Notes: generated from the sequence alone by a model not told the origin. Counted from the first letter of the stretch, positions 1-9,422 are shown. The stretch is 64,000 nt of DNA from an uncultured Gammaproteobacteria bacterium (GCA_937924335.1 CALDWW010000014.1:50734-114733); one strand, 5' to 3'. Numbers and translations are program-made.

Positions 1-72
1 TCATGGGCGCAACTGTCCGGCAAGCCGCCGTCTACTGTCAACGTTGACGATCGCCTGGGCTCGAAACCGTGA
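1..72 (+). CDS. Possible C-terminal tail of a gene cut by the window start
   Basis: Frame 1 is open from the first base to a TGA at 70-72 and would encode the last 23 residues of a protein that begins outside the window. Codon third positions are mostly G or C, as in the real genes here. The tail is too short to assign to a family, and it may be a chance open frame. Bases 73-188, up to the next gene, show no coding or structural signal that I can see. Confidence 0.25.
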   Translation, partial: SWAQLSGKPPSTVNVDDRLGSKP

Positions 73-188
73 AGTTCCTGTCCGCCTGCCCCAGCGCAGG
101 AGTCATCGACCAGGGGCACGCAGGTCGGTTCCGGGCAGGGGCTTGGGGGCGGAGCGTAGTCCGCGCCTCGATCAGGGTGGGGTTGCGG

Positions 189-401
189 CTATTTCTCCGG
201 ACGGATGTCTTTGATTGCGATCAGCGCGAGCACCAGTACATTGAGAGGCGGCGAGAAGCACAAGAGTGCGTTACAGGCCGTGACCCAGCCGGGTGAGTCT
301 ACCCGCGGCTTCGCCAGTGCCCAGGTGGCTACCGTGATTGCCAGGCTGAACAGCGCCCACGCAGGTGCCAGCCAGGACACCAGATCCAGATTGATTTCCA
401 T
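189..401 (-). CDS. Small two-helix membrane protein, unknown function
   Basis: A 70-residue protein with two hydrophobic stretches, roughly residues 5-27 and 40-62, separated by a short basic/proline turn, and a charged C-terminus (DIRPEK). This is the layout of a small inner-membrane hairpin. The start at 401 was chosen because a GAGGAA ribosome-binding site lies about 8 bases upstream; a longer in-frame start at 479 lacks one and overlaps the next gene's stop. It follows the secreted protein at 476-1312 on the same strand, 74 bases downstream, so the two may be cotranscribed. I do not recognise the family. Confidence 0.6.
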   Translation of the reverse strand: MEINLDLVSWLAPAWALFSLAITVATWALAKPRVDSPGWVTACNALLCFSPPLNVLVLALIAIKDIRPEK

Positions 402-475
402 GAGGTCGTTCCTCTGATTCGACTGTCGGTCAAGTGAGGTCGGGTCGCGGCCCCGCATGGCCGCGACCCGTATGA

Positions 476-1312
476 TCAACGGTGCCAGCAGTATGCATAA
501 CCATTGTCATCACGTGCGCAGATCGTATAGGAGGGCAGGGGGTGGACTCTGAATCCTTCCGGCCACTCTATGCCGTAGATGTTCGAGCGCCGGCCGAAAC
601 GCGTCAGATTCTCGGATGTCGTGAAGTTGCCCTGGAAATTGTCGAAGGCCGCCACGGAATCGGGAATCAAGTTGCCATCGCTGTCTTTGGCAGATCCCGT
701 CTTGTACCGATACACGAACATGTGGCCGCTGGTCAGACTGTCGATGCGCTGCAGACTGAACAAGGCGCTGGATCCGTCCGGAAATTGAACCTCGGCGAGT
801 ATCTCGCTGGTAAAGATCGTCCTCATCATCAGCAAAGCGGCACCAAACAGCGAGCCGACGCGCGTGGGCACATGTCGGTTCAGCTGTTCGGAAATGACCG
901 TCTGATTAAATTCGCTGCCGATGACTGCCTCCGCGCCCTTGATCGGGAAGTCCTGGTCCAGAACGATGTTGGGCTTCACGGACTGTCGGACGTAGTTCCA
1001 TTCGCCCCTCGACTCATTGAAGTAACCCTGGTATTCCGCTGATGGTGTGCGGGCCTGGACGTAGTTCCTGGGTTTTCGACCCTCCCGTTCGGCCGTCACA
1101 CGGAACAGGCGCAGCTTGTTACCGGGAGAGTTGACGATGTAAACGTCGTAGACACCTGCCTTCTCGCGGATCGACACCTGTGCTTCCGCCGTCCGTTTTG
1201 CCTGGCTGTCAGAGCAGTTGTGGCAGGCGGCGATACGTATGTCGTCCGCGTTTGCCGATAGTGAATTGCAGGCCGCGGCGAGCGTGGCCGCCATCAGAAT
1301 TCCTTTTCCCAT
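476..1312 (-). CDS. Secreted hypothetical protein with N-terminal CxxC
   Basis: A 278-residue protein with a Sec signal peptide (hydrophobic residues 5-20, probable cleavage after the Ala at position 22). The mature protein begins with a CHNC pair at residues 30-33 and ends with two further cysteines near residues 265 and 275, so one or two disulfides in the periplasm are plausible. The rest is mixed polar sequence without a motif I know. The start at 1312 is supported by an AGGAG-type site just upstream (GAAGGAGCTCGAT before the ATG); the frame extends further upstream, but those starts run into the divergent channel gene. Function unknown. Confidence 0.7.
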   Translation of the reverse strand: MGKGILMAATLAAACNSLSANADDIRIAACHNCSDSQAKRTAEAQVSIREKAGVYDVYIVNSPGNKLRLFRVTAEREGRKPRNYVQARTPSAEYQGYFNESRGEWNYVRQSVKPNIVLDQDFPIKGAEAVIGSEFNQTVISEQLNRHVPTRVGSLFGAALLMMRTIFTSEILAEVQFPDGSSALFSLQRIDSLTSGHMFVYRYKTGSAKDSDGNLIPDSVAAFDNFQGNFTTSENLTRFGRRSNIYGIEWPEGFRVHPLPSYTICARDDNGYAYCWHR

Positions 1313-1472
1313 ATCGAGCTCCTTCTCGTTCACGTTGCTCCAGTCACCGGCGTTCCTGCCGATGATGGGGGACAGCCTGCGCGTATTCAGAAGCGTATTG
1401 AAGTGTCGATTTGTCGGTTCCGCAGTCAAAAATGGTTTATGTTTCTGATCTCGAATTCCCCGGGGTAGGGCC

Positions 1473-2345
1473 ATGGTGACTGAGCGAACGCTCTCTGACG
1501 GGCACAACGAGGCGGGCAAGAGCCGATCGAAGCGGCAGCTGTTCCGCATCATCTTCCTGTCCGACACGACGTCCGGCCGTGGGTTCGATATCGCGCTGCA
1601 GTTGATGATCGCGCTCAGCGTAGCCGTCATCATGCTGGAAAGTGTGGCGGAGATCCGTTTCGGTCACCGTGACATCTTTCGCAGCCTCGAGTGGTTTTTC
1701 ACGATCCTGTTTACGATCGAGTACCTGTTCCGCCTGTGGTGCGTGCGCAGTGCATGGACCTACGCCCGGAGTTTCTACGGCGTGGTTGATCTGCTCGCCA
1801 TCGTTCCTGGATACCTGTCGCTGTTGGTCACCGGTACGGGCTATCTTCTCATCGTCCGTGTGCTGCGCATGCTGCGTTTGTTCAGGATCCTCAAACTATC
1901 GCGCTACGTGAGTGCCGCCGACACCCTGCTTGAGGCGTTCTCGCACAGTCGCAGAAAGATCCTGGTATTCCTGTTCACGATCCTCACGCTGGTGACTGTT
2001 TTTGGTTCGATGATGTACCTGATAGAGGGTCCCGAGAACGGCTTCACGAGCATTCCCCGCGGTATCTACTGGGCCATTGTTACGCTGACCACAGTCGGTT
2101 ACGGGGATATCACTCCTCATACGACTGTGGGCCAGATGGTGTCGGCGATGGTGATGGTGCTCGGCTACGGGATTATCGCTGTGCCTACCGGCATCTATGC
2201 GGCCGAACTGCGAGATGTCATCGTACGCCGTCGGGAAACGATCAAGTGCGCGGAGTGCAGCCGGGTCGGGCACGACGATGACGCCAAGTTCTGCAAGTTC
2301 TGCGGCTCAAATCTGACGCATCAGGAATTGTTCACCGGTGATTAG
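1473..2345 (+). CDS. Voltage-gated potassium channel with C-terminal zinc ribbon
   Basis: A 290-residue inner-membrane cation channel of the six-helix Kv/Kch superfamily. Hydrophobic helices S1-S3 lie at about residues 37-120. They are followed by an arginine-rich S4-like helix (VLRMLRLFRILKLSR, about 130-145), which is the voltage-sensor signature. The K+ selectivity filter TTVGYGD is at residues 206-212, between S5 and S6. After a short basic segment the tail ends in a CxxC...CxxC zinc ribbon (Cys259, 262, 274, 277). There is no RCK/TrkA-N domain, so gating by ligand through RCK is not expected. The gene is divergent from the secreted protein at 476-1312, with about 160 bases between them. 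Its 3' end overlaps the convergent hydroxylase gene by 14 bases. Confidence 0.9.
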   Translation: MVTERTLSDGHNEAGKSRSKRQLFRIIFLSDTTSGRGFDIALQLMIALSVAVIMLESVAEIRFGHRDIFRSLEWFFTILFTIEYLFRLWCVRSAWTYARSFYGVVDLLAIVPGYLSLLVTGTGYLLIVRVLRMLRLFRILKLSRYVSAADTLLEAFSHSRRKILVFLFTILTLVTVFGSMMYLIEGPENGFTSIPRGIYWAIVTLTTVGYGDITPHTTVGQMVSAMVMVLGYGIIAVPTGIYAAELRDVIVRRRETIKCAECSRVGHDDDAKFCKFCGSNLTHQELFTGD

Positions 2346-3117
2346 ATGGTGCTTGGCTGACTCTTGCCTGCTCCGTAGATTTGAACAATGTGCCGAACAG
2401 CCAGTCTCCGATCGGATAGGTGATATTGAAATTGTATCTCTGCATCAGCTCAGGATGGTGGTGCAGCGTATGCAGGCGCCGCAGGCGGCTCATGAGCGGA
2501 AGCCGGCCGATCCAGCTTCCGTGACGAGTGTGGTAGGCGAAGTGCAGTAACTCGTAGTTGAGGAAGTAGGCTACTGCTGTCGCGGCAAACAGATAGGCGG
2601 TATTTGGAGATGCCAGCCAGGCCAGCAGCAGGCCCGCCGGCAGGGCAAACCCAACCAGATAGAAGACAATAAGAACCGGTGGGAATAACACCGCCTTGAA
2701 GTCCCTCGAGTCACCGAAAGCCATGGCGTCGTCACGGAAGAACCGGTGATGCTGGCGGGTGTGGCGCTCGAAGATGATGCGCAAGCCCTTGCGCGGGTGA
2801 TGCATGGGTCCGCGATGACCGAAGTACTCTACGAGATTGGCATACAGGAACGTGATCGGGATCGTCAGCCACTCCCAGATCCCGATGTCTTCCAGCCGCG
2901 TCAGGCATGCGCCGATCACGATCAGGCAAGTCGCAACGGTAAAACCCAGGTGCAGCTGGCCACGGTAGGCTTGGCCAACGTGTTGCTGCCGGTACTCGCG
3001 CCGGAACGACTCGACCCCCGATGGTGGGGTCTCTGAGGCTGCATCGACGGCATCTGGTCGCATGCTTCTATATGAATCGACCGCCGGCGTCCCGTCAAGG
3101 CGCGCGGACAATATCAT
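2332..3117 (-). CDS. Sterol desaturase / fatty acid hydroxylase superfamily protein
   Basis: A 261-residue integral membrane di-iron enzyme. The histidine clusters of the fatty acid hydroxylase superfamily are present: HRGPMHH, HTRQHHRFF, HFAYHTRHG and LHTLHHHPEL. Hydrophobic segments at about residues 55-100 and 150-195 flank them. The family inserts hydroxyl groups or double bonds into sterol, carotenoid or acyl substrates; the substrate here cannot be read from sequence. The first Met was used, though no strong ribosome-binding site is visible; Met19 is an alternative. Neighbours give no pathway context. Confidence 0.85.
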   Translation of the reverse strand: MILSARLDGTPAVDSYRSMRPDAVDAASETPPSGVESFRREYRQQHVGQAYRGQLHLGFTVATCLIVIGACLTRLEDIGIWEWLTIPITFLYANLVEYFGHRGPMHHPRKGLRIIFERHTRQHHRFFRDDAMAFGDSRDFKAVLFPPVLIVFYLVGFALPAGLLLAWLASPNTAYLFAATAVAYFLNYELLHFAYHTRHGSWIGRLPLMSRLRRLHTLHHHPELMQRYNFNITYPIGDWLFGTLFKSTEQARVSQAPSNHR

Positions 3118-3198
3118 GGTGCTAAGATAGCGGCCGCCCGTGGATTGGGCGTGCGGCTAAGGATGGTCGCGCATTGCGTGGGTTGTTCGGAGCATGCG

Positions 3199-3771
3199 AT
3201 GACAATCGGTTTGCTGCTCAGGACTCTTGTCTGTCTTGTTTTCTCTCACGTCATGCTGGCTGCTTGCTCGGTCAATCAGACGATGAACGAGGGACTGGAG
3301 CCGGGCCGGGAGTCGGGGATGGTGACCAACACCATCCTCAACAAGACGCCGCCGGGTGTTGAGTCCGCGTGGATCTACGAAATAGACGGCGAACGCGTGA
3401 ATTATCTGCGCCGGTCATTTCGGCTGCCGATCGGAGAGCACACGATAAAGGTCTGGCCCAAGGACGACGCGCCCCGTTCGCAGCAGATGGTGCCGGACGA
3501 GACCCGCATCCTGCGCGAGGAGATCGTTGTCGAGGAGATGGTTGTCACGGTCGAGCCGGGCTATCGATACTATCTGGGAGCGCGCACCAACATCACCAGG
3601 ACACGCAGTACCATCGTCGGTACCGAGACCTACAATTTTCCCAGTGGAAAATTCATCATTCCAGAGATCACCCGGGAGGCTGCGCCCGCAGACTATGTGC
3701 AGGGTGCAAAGGGGATGAGCGTCTTCCTGCTATCCATGGCCATACCGGCGGCCATTACCTCAGGCTTTTGA
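3199..3771 (+). CDS. Outer-membrane lipoprotein of unknown function
   Basis: A 190-residue protein with a typical lipoprotein signal: a hydrophobic stretch ending in the lipobox LAAC, with the lipidated Cys at about residue 23. The start at 3199 is preferred to the upstream in-frame ATG at 3145. It places the signal peptide at the N-terminus and has CGGAG 7 bases upstream. The mature part is mostly beta-like and polar, followed near the C-terminus by a short hydrophobic stretch (MSVFLLSMAIPAAI). No known domain is evident. It stands alone between a minus-strand gene and a 383-base gap. Confidence 0.7.
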   Translation: MTIGLLLRTLVCLVFSHVMLAACSVNQTMNEGLEPGRESGMVTNTILNKTPPGVESAWIYEIDGERVNYLRRSFRLPIGEHTIKVWPKDDAPRSQQMVPDETRILREEIVVEEMVVTVEPGYRYYLGARTNITRTRSTIVGTETYNFPSGKFIIPEITREAAPADYVQGAKGMSVFLLSMAIPAAITSGF

Positions 3772-4154
3772 CAAGGAACGTTCCGGGACCCACTTCCCGG
3801 TGCCGACGAGCCACCGGCCTGAATCGACGGGTGGCCAAGTGATAATGACCCAGGCAGGAACCGTCGTCATTGTCCCGGGAGATGCGTCGATCAGGCCGTC
3901 GATGACTTACGTGACTTCCCTCACGGTCCTGCCGGCGTCGCGATGATAGGTTGAATCGGTCAGGTCGGGTGTCAGGGAGGCGTACTGCGCGGCCATCCTG
4001 AGCGCAGCTCCGGAAGCTAGTTTGGGCGAGCCAATATCAGAAGATACATGAGCTTATCTTGTAATCTTAGAAATTCCTGCGACAATGGCGCGAGAGCGCT
4101 GTGGAGGTATAGGGGATTCCTTTTACATACAGCCCTTCACGGTCTTACCATTAA
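3772..4154. other. Intergenic region without a recognisable gene
   Basis: These 383 bases lie between the lipoprotein gene and the GGDEF-EAL gene. A 6-bp inverted repeat (CCGGGA...TCCCGG, about 3788-3806) follows the lipoprotein stop but has no T-tract, so it is at best a weak terminator. The last 130 bases (about 4020-4150) are distinctly AT-richer than the surroundings and probably hold the promoter and leader of the downstream gene. I could not pick a convincing -35/-10 pair. No tRNA-like fold or small open frame with a ribosome-binding site was seen. Confidence 0.5.
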
Positions 4155-6851
4155 ATGACGGACAAGCTGCCCTCCACAGACTCGGCCAGCGCCAGCTCGG
4201 ACCTTGGTGATCTCGTACACCGGGGCAGAACCCCTCCCTCCCGAATCGGCCTGAACCCGGCAGTCACCAAGATTGCGGTCGATCTGCTGAATCTCGACGA
4301 GGATTCGGTTGACGAGGTCGTCGCTCCCGCGTTGAAGTCTCTCAGGGAAGTGGCCCTTTGTGACTCCATCTGTATCGCCCAGATCTCCGAAGACGGCGCC
4401 AACATAGACAAGATCAGTCACTCCACCAACATACTCTCCGGCTGTTCGCCCCAGGGTCTGGTGGGTCTATCGATGGACGAACTTCCCTGGCTGGCCCCAA
4501 AGCTCCAGCACATGCGACTGATAGAGATCTCTGATACGCGCAGACCCGGCGAGCAGGCTGCGGCCGAGGGTGGGCTCCTGGCCGATCTCGGCATCGGCGC
4601 CGCGCTCATCGAAGGTTTCGTTATTGAAGGCAGGCTGGCGGGTTTCCTCTGCATATTTTCGGCTGCCCCTGTCGACGCCTGGAGCGTGGATCTGTATCTC
4701 CTCCTGAAACTGATCGGCTCCAGCCTTGCGAGCAGCTTGAGTCGACTTCGGGCTGAACGAATTATTGCCGATGTTCGTGAAAAGGACGCCCTTTATGCGG
4801 ATGCTGCGAACGACGGTATCTGGGATTTTGACGTCGAAAGCAACACCCTGACTTTCTCCAATCGCTGGAAGGAGATGATGGGATACGGGATCGACGAACT
4901 GAACGAAGCCGGGCTGGACTGGCATCATCTCGTCCACCCTGACGATATGGTCCGGGTCCAGGGCGGGATTCGGGAGCATCTGGAGGGCAAGACGCCACTA
5001 TTCGAGAGTGTTCACCGGATGCGCCACAAGGGCGGCGACTGGCGGTGGGTTGTCAGCCGCGCCAAGGCCAAGATCGACGAGGACGGCCGATTCTGCAGGC
5101 TGCTGGGCGTCGAACTCGACATCACCGATCAGAAGCTCTACGAAGAGGCGCTGTTTCGCGAGAAAGAGAGCGCTCAGATCACACTGCAGTCGATCGGCGA
5201 CGGCGTCGTCACCACGGATGCGGATTGTCGCGTCGAATATCTGAACCCGATCGCCGAAGACCTCACCGGCTGGTCTCTCGACGATGCATCGGGACGGCCG
5301 ATTGACGAGATTTTCAGGGGCTTCCATGAGGAGACCTGTGAGCCGCTGGAGAATCCGCTGGCGGTGGCTATTCGTCGCAGCCGGCCCATAAAGTCCGTTC
5401 GTCCAACACTGCTCATCCGGCGGGACGGTAACGAGCTGTATATCGAAAGCACCGCGGCACCGATCCGTGCAGACGGCGGTCAGATATCCGGCGGTGTGCT
5501 CGTCTTCCATGACGTGAGCGAGTCTCGTGAACTCAATCGGCGTCTCAGTTACCACGCCAGTCACGACATGTTGACCGGCTTGGTGAACCGGCGCGAATTC
5601 GAGAGCCGCCTTGAACGTGCCCTGAAAAACGCCCGCTCCCGCGAGGCCCAGTATGCGCTCTGCTACATGGACCTCGATCAGTTCAAGATCGTCAACGACT
5701 CGTGCGGACATTCCGCCGGCGATGCAATGCTCGGACAGTTGGGTGCTTTGCTCAAATCCAAGATCCGCTGGCGCGATACGCTGGCGCGTCTGGGCGGTGA
5801 TGAGTTCGGTATCTTGCTCGAGAACTGCACCGTTGATGAAGCGATCGAGGCGGCTGAGAAGCTCTTGAAGACCGTCCAGGATTTCCGTTTCCTGTGGGAA
5901 GATCGGACATTCCGCCTCGGGGCGAGTATCGGCGTTGTGCCAATTACTCCCGAAACGGCCAGCGTGGCGGAATTGCTGACGGCCGCAGACAGCGCCTGTG
6001 CGGCGGCCAAGGAGACCGGCAGGAACCGTGTGCATACCTATCAGGTGAATGACATCGACCTGATGCGTCGCCGCCGCGAGATGCAATGGGCGGCTCGCAT
6101 CAATAACGCGTTGGAGGAAGCCCGCTTCGAGCTGTTCCGGATGACGATCCTGCCGCTACAGGGGCAGGATCATGGTGCCCACTACGAGTTGCTTCTGCGT
6201 ATGAAGGACGAGAACGGGCAGATGGTGTCGCCGGATGTGTTCATCAACGCAGCGGAGAGATATGGGATCACCCCTAGTATCGATCGCTGGGTCATCGAGA
6301 ATGCGTTCCGGTGGCTGGTATCGGAGGCCGATGAGCGTCAACGATTGTCTCTTTGCTCGATCAATCTATCTGGTCAGACGCTCGGTGACGACAAGTTCCT
6401 GCCCTTCGTTATCGAGCAATTCGAACATAGCGGCATCGATCCGTCCAAGATATGTTTCGAGATCACGGAGACGGCCGCGATCGCGAGTTACTCCCAGGCG
6501 AATCGCTTCATCCACTCGCTCAAGGATCTCGGTTGTAAGTTCGCGCTGGACGATTTCGGGACCGGGCTTTCGTCCTTCGGCTACCTGAAGCACTTCCCGG
6601 TGGATTACCTGAAGATCGACGGTAGCTTCGTTAAGGAGATTCTGCACGATCCGATCGATCGGGAGATGGTTCGCTCAATCAACGAGATCGGTCACCTGAC
6701 AGGCAAGCAGACCATCGCCGAATGGGCAGAGACCGACGAGATCGTCACGATGTTGCGCGGTATCGGCGTCGACTTTGCTCAGGGGTACGCGATAGACGAG
6801 CCACGGCGCATCTTCGAGGCCGGTTACAACATCACCAAGTATCAGGAGTAG
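4155..6851 (+). CDS. GAF-PAS-PAS-GGDEF-EAL cyclic-di-GMP turnover protein
   Basis: An 898-residue cytosolic signalling protein. In order it has a GAF-like domain (about 60-195), a PAS with PAC motif (about 205-330), a second PAS (about 335-455), a GGDEF domain (about 465-630) and an EAL domain (about 640-890). The GGDEF signature is intact at 547-551, and an RxxD inhibitory site (RWRD) sits five residues before it. In the EAL domain the name motif reads ELL (from Glu678), a tolerated variant. The other metal and substrate residues are present: INLSG, ITE, LDDFGTG, LKIDGSF, AEWAE and QGY. Both diguanylate cyclase and phosphodiesterase activity are therefore possible. No transmembrane helix is seen. 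It is likely monocistronic; fadE is convergent. Confidence 0.93.
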   Translation: MTDKLPSTDSASASSDLGDLVHRGRTPPSRIGLNPAVTKIAVDLLNLDEDSVDEVVAPALKSLREVALCDSICIAQISEDGANIDKISHSTNILSGCSPQGLVGLSMDELPWLAPKLQHMRLIEISDTRRPGEQAAAEGGLLADLGIGAALIEGFVIEGRLAGFLCIFSAAPVDAWSVDLYLLLKLIGSSLASSLSRLRAERIIADVREKDALYADAANDGIWDFDVESNTLTFSNRWKEMMGYGIDELNEAGLDWHHLVHPDDMVRVQGGIREHLEGKTPLFESVHRMRHKGGDWRWVVSRAKAKIDEDGRFCRLLGVELDITDQKLYEEALFREKESAQITLQSIGDGVVTTDADCRVEYLNPIAEDLTGWSLDDASGRPIDEIFRGFHEETCEPLENPLAVAIRRSRPIKSVRPTLLIRRDGNELYIESTAAPIRADGGQISGGVLVFHDVSESRELNRRLSYHASHDMLTGLVNRREFESRLERALKNARSREAQYALCYMDLDQFKIVNDSCGHSAGDAMLGQLGALLKSKIRWRDTLARLGGDEFGILLENCTVDEAIEAAEKLLKTVQDFRFLWEDRTFRLGASIGVVPITPETASVAELLTAADSACAAAKETGRNRVHTYQVNDIDLMRRRREMQWAARINNALEEARFELFRMTILPLQGQDHGAHYELLLRMKDENGQMVSPDVFINAAERYGITPSIDRWVIENAFRWLVSEADERQRLSLCSINLSGQTLGDDKFLPFVIEQFEHSGIDPSKICFEITETAAIASYSQANRFIHSLKDLGCKFALDDFGTGLSSFGYLKHFPVDYLKIDGSFVKEILHDPIDREMVRSINEIGHLTGKQTIAEWAETDEIVTMLRGIGVDFAQGYAIDEPRRIFEAGYNITKYQE

Positions 6852-6918
6852 AAGCACACGGGCCATGTCCCCGCGCACTCCGTCGCGTGGATCTTGATCC
6901 TGCTCACCTGGGCCGATT

Positions 6919-9366
6919 CTAGGCGCCGACTACCTCCGGCTGACGGTCGCTGTTCGCTCCAGTCCGCGGCGCCCCGAAGCTGTCGACTGCCGTGACTTCG
7001 GCCGTCAACTCCATCGCCTCGCGCACGGCCTGGGCCTCGAGATCATTCAGGACGCCCTTTGCAGCGCCCTCGGCGATTATCTCTTCATAGTTGGACGGCG
7101 TGACGACGCGCCCGAGTTCCTTGCGTAGCTTGCGCTCCAGCGGCTCTGCTGCAATAACTTTTTCCATCGCCAGTACGACGACGCCCACGCGGTCTTCAGC
7201 CCTGGTCTCATAGTACAGGCCGGACACCAGGCGGTCCCTGGCGGGGCCAGGGTTTGTGAGAAGCCGTGCGACCCGTCCGCCCAGCCTGTCGCTTGGCGGT
7301 AGCAGACGTCGTCCACGCGGTAGCGTGAAGAGCTTGATCAGCAAACCGGCCGCACCGACCGGGAAATTGGCGGCGATCTCGGCGAGTCGCGTTTCGGCAA
7401 TGTTGAGCGAGTCCTCTACCGCCCAGTCCAGCAGGGGGCGATCTTCCTCTGGTCGCCCCTCGTCCTCATGATGCTTGATCGCGGCGGAGGCCAGGTAGAG
7501 ATGACTCAGCACGTCGGCGAAGCGACCAGAAATCTTTTCACGACGTTTCAAGTCACCGCCGAGTACAAGCATGGCCACGTCCGCGGCGAATGCGAAGGCC
7601 GCGCTGAGACGCGTAATGCGACGCATGTGACGTGCGCTCCCCCCGATCTCCGGGACAGATACGAAACGGTCGCCACCCAGGCCCATGACCAACGCGCGTA
7701 CGGCGTTGCTGATCGTAAATCCCATGTGGCGGAACAGGGCGTCGTCGAATCTGACCAGTCCCCGCGCCCTGTCCTCGTCCGCCGCAGCCAGCATCTCGTC
7801 GAGCACGTAGGGATGACAGCGGATGGCACCCTGGCCGAAGATGATCATGCTTCGGGTCAGGATATTCGCCCCTTCCACGGTGATCGCCACCGGGATTGTC
7901 TGATACGGGCTCGAGAGGTAGTTGCGTGGTCCGCGGCAGACGGCCTTGCCCGCGTGGACGTCCATGGCTGCATTGATGACGGTCCTCATGCCCTCTGTGT
8001 TGTGGTGCTTCAGGATCGCCGATAGCACCGAGGGCTTCTGACCTTGCGACAGCACGCCGGCAGTCACCAGACGACCTGCATCCATTCTGTAGGCCAGGCC
8101 GCCGATGCGGGCGAGAGCTTCCTCGATGCCTTCGAAGCGTCCGATGGGGGTGCGGAATTGCTTTCGCACAACCGAGTAGGCTCCGGTGGTCAGGGCTGCG
8201 AGCTTTCCGGAACCCGTGCCGAGTGCCGGGAGCGAGATGGCACGTCCGACAGACAGGCAATCCATCAACATCTTCCACCCCTGGCCGATCTGGGGCTGGC
8301 CGCCGATGATCCATTCCATGGGAACAAATACGTCATCGCCCTGGTTGGGCCCGTTCTGGAACGCAGATCCTGGCGAGTGTCGCTCGCCGATCCTGACCCC
8401 GGGAGTGTCGGTGGGGATGAGGGCGCAGGTGATCCCCGTCTGTGACTCGCTATCGAGAAGCCCGTCGGGATCTTCGGCCTTGAACGCGAGGCCGAGCAGG
8501 GTAGCTACCGGGCTAAGCGTGATGTATCGCTTCGACCAATTGACTCTGAAACCGAGTGTTTCGCGGCCCTGATATTGGCCTTTGCACGCGATGCCCACGT
8601 CAGGCATTGCGCCGGCATCGGAACCCGCGTAGGGCCCGGTCAGGGCGAATGCGGGTATCTCTTCGCCTCTGGCGAGTCTGGGGAGATGCTGATCTTTCTG
8701 TTCCCTGGTCCCGTAGTGCATCAGTAGCTCACCGGGCCCCAGGGAGTTGGGTACCATGACAGTGACCGCGGCGGCGCTGCTCCGGGAGGCGATTTTCATG
8801 ACCACCTCTGATTGTCCTCGCGCAGAAAATTCCAGACCGCCATACTTCTTCGGGATGATCATGCCGAAGAATCGGTTCTCCTTGATGTAAGTCCACACCT
8901 CATCGGGCAGATCGGTCGAGTCGGTCTCGATCTTCCAGTCATCCAGCATCCGGCATAGTGTCTCCACCGGCCCGTCCAAAAACGCCTTTTCTTCTGCGCT
9001 GAGCTCTGGCGCAGGAGTGTTGAGCAGCCTGTGCCAGGCGGGCCGGCCGGTGAACAGTTCGGCATCCCACCACACGGTGCCGGCGTCGATGGCTGCCTTC
9101 TCGGTCGCCGACATCGGCGGCAGGACCTTTCTGAACCAGCTCAGCAGCGGGGCGCTGAGGACGCGGCGGCGCAGCGGCTTGATGTTCAAAATCGCCGCTA
9201 TCGACAGAAACACTGCCCAGGTAACGATGGATAAGCCGTCCCCCAGAACGTGCAGAATACCGAGACCAGCGGTCGCGGCCGCTGTCCACAGGATTAGTGA
9301 AGTACTTCGGTAGGCCAGAGCCAGGGTGCTGGTCAGGATAATCAGGGCAACGAGGAGTGTGGTCAT
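6919..9366 (-). CDS. fadE: Acyl-CoA dehydrogenase FadE
   Basis: An 815-residue flavoprotein, matching the length of E. coli FadE (814), that catalyses the first, FAD-dependent step of fatty acid beta-oxidation. The N-terminus has hydrophobic segments (about residues 1-70), which anchor this long acyl-CoA dehydrogenase class at the membrane. The acyl-CoA dehydrogenase core follows (for example the GPYAGSDAGA region and the HSPGSAFQNGPNQGDD loop), then the FadE-specific C-terminal extension. The start has GGAGG 5 bases upstream. An upstream palindrome suggests repressor control. No other beta-oxidation genes are adjacent. Confidence 0.93.
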   Translation of the reverse strand: MTTLLVALIILTSTLALAYRSTSLILWTAAATAGLGILHVLGDGLSIVTWAVFLSIAAILNIKPLRRRVLSAPLLSWFRKVLPPMSATEKAAIDAGTVWWDAELFTGRPAWHRLLNTPAPELSAEEKAFLDGPVETLCRMLDDWKIETDSTDLPDEVWTYIKENRFFGMIIPKKYGGLEFSARGQSEVVMKIASRSSAAAVTVMVPNSLGPGELLMHYGTREQKDQHLPRLARGEEIPAFALTGPYAGSDAGAMPDVGIACKGQYQGRETLGFRVNWSKRYITLSPVATLLGLAFKAEDPDGLLDSESQTGITCALIPTDTPGVRIGERHSPGSAFQNGPNQGDDVFVPMEWIIGGQPQIGQGWKMLMDCLSVGRAISLPALGTGSGKLAALTTGAYSVVRKQFRTPIGRFEGIEEALARIGGLAYRMDAGRLVTAGVLSQGQKPSVLSAILKHHNTEGMRTVINAAMDVHAGKAVCRGPRNYLSSPYQTIPVAITVEGANILTRSMIIFGQGAIRCHPYVLDEMLAAADEDRARGLVRFDDALFRHMGFTISNAVRALVMGLGGDRFVSVPEIGGSARHMRRITRLSAAFAFAADVAMLVLGGDLKRREKISGRFADVLSHLYLASAAIKHHEDEGRPEEDRPLLDWAVEDSLNIAETRLAEIAANFPVGAAGLLIKLFTLPRGRRLLPPSDRLGGRVARLLTNPGPARDRLVSGLYYETRAEDRVGVVVLAMEKVIAAEPLERKLRKELGRVVTPSNYEEIIAEGAAKGVLNDLEAQAVREAMELTAEVTAVDSFGAPRTGANSDRQPEVVGA

Positions 9367-9422
9367 GGGTCCTCCGGGCCGCGCTCATGGACGGAGTCCT
9401 CAGAGCTCGATGATGATGCGGT

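Noticed and set aside
3788..3806. Rho-independent terminator after the lipoprotein gene
   Set aside because: The 6-bp stem CCGGGA/TCCCGG lacks a T-tract and is too short to call.
4998..6086. A 362-codon minus-strand frame inside the GGDEF-EAL gene
   Set aside because: It covers the PAS2 and GGDEF coding region of a well-supported gene and has no family resemblance.
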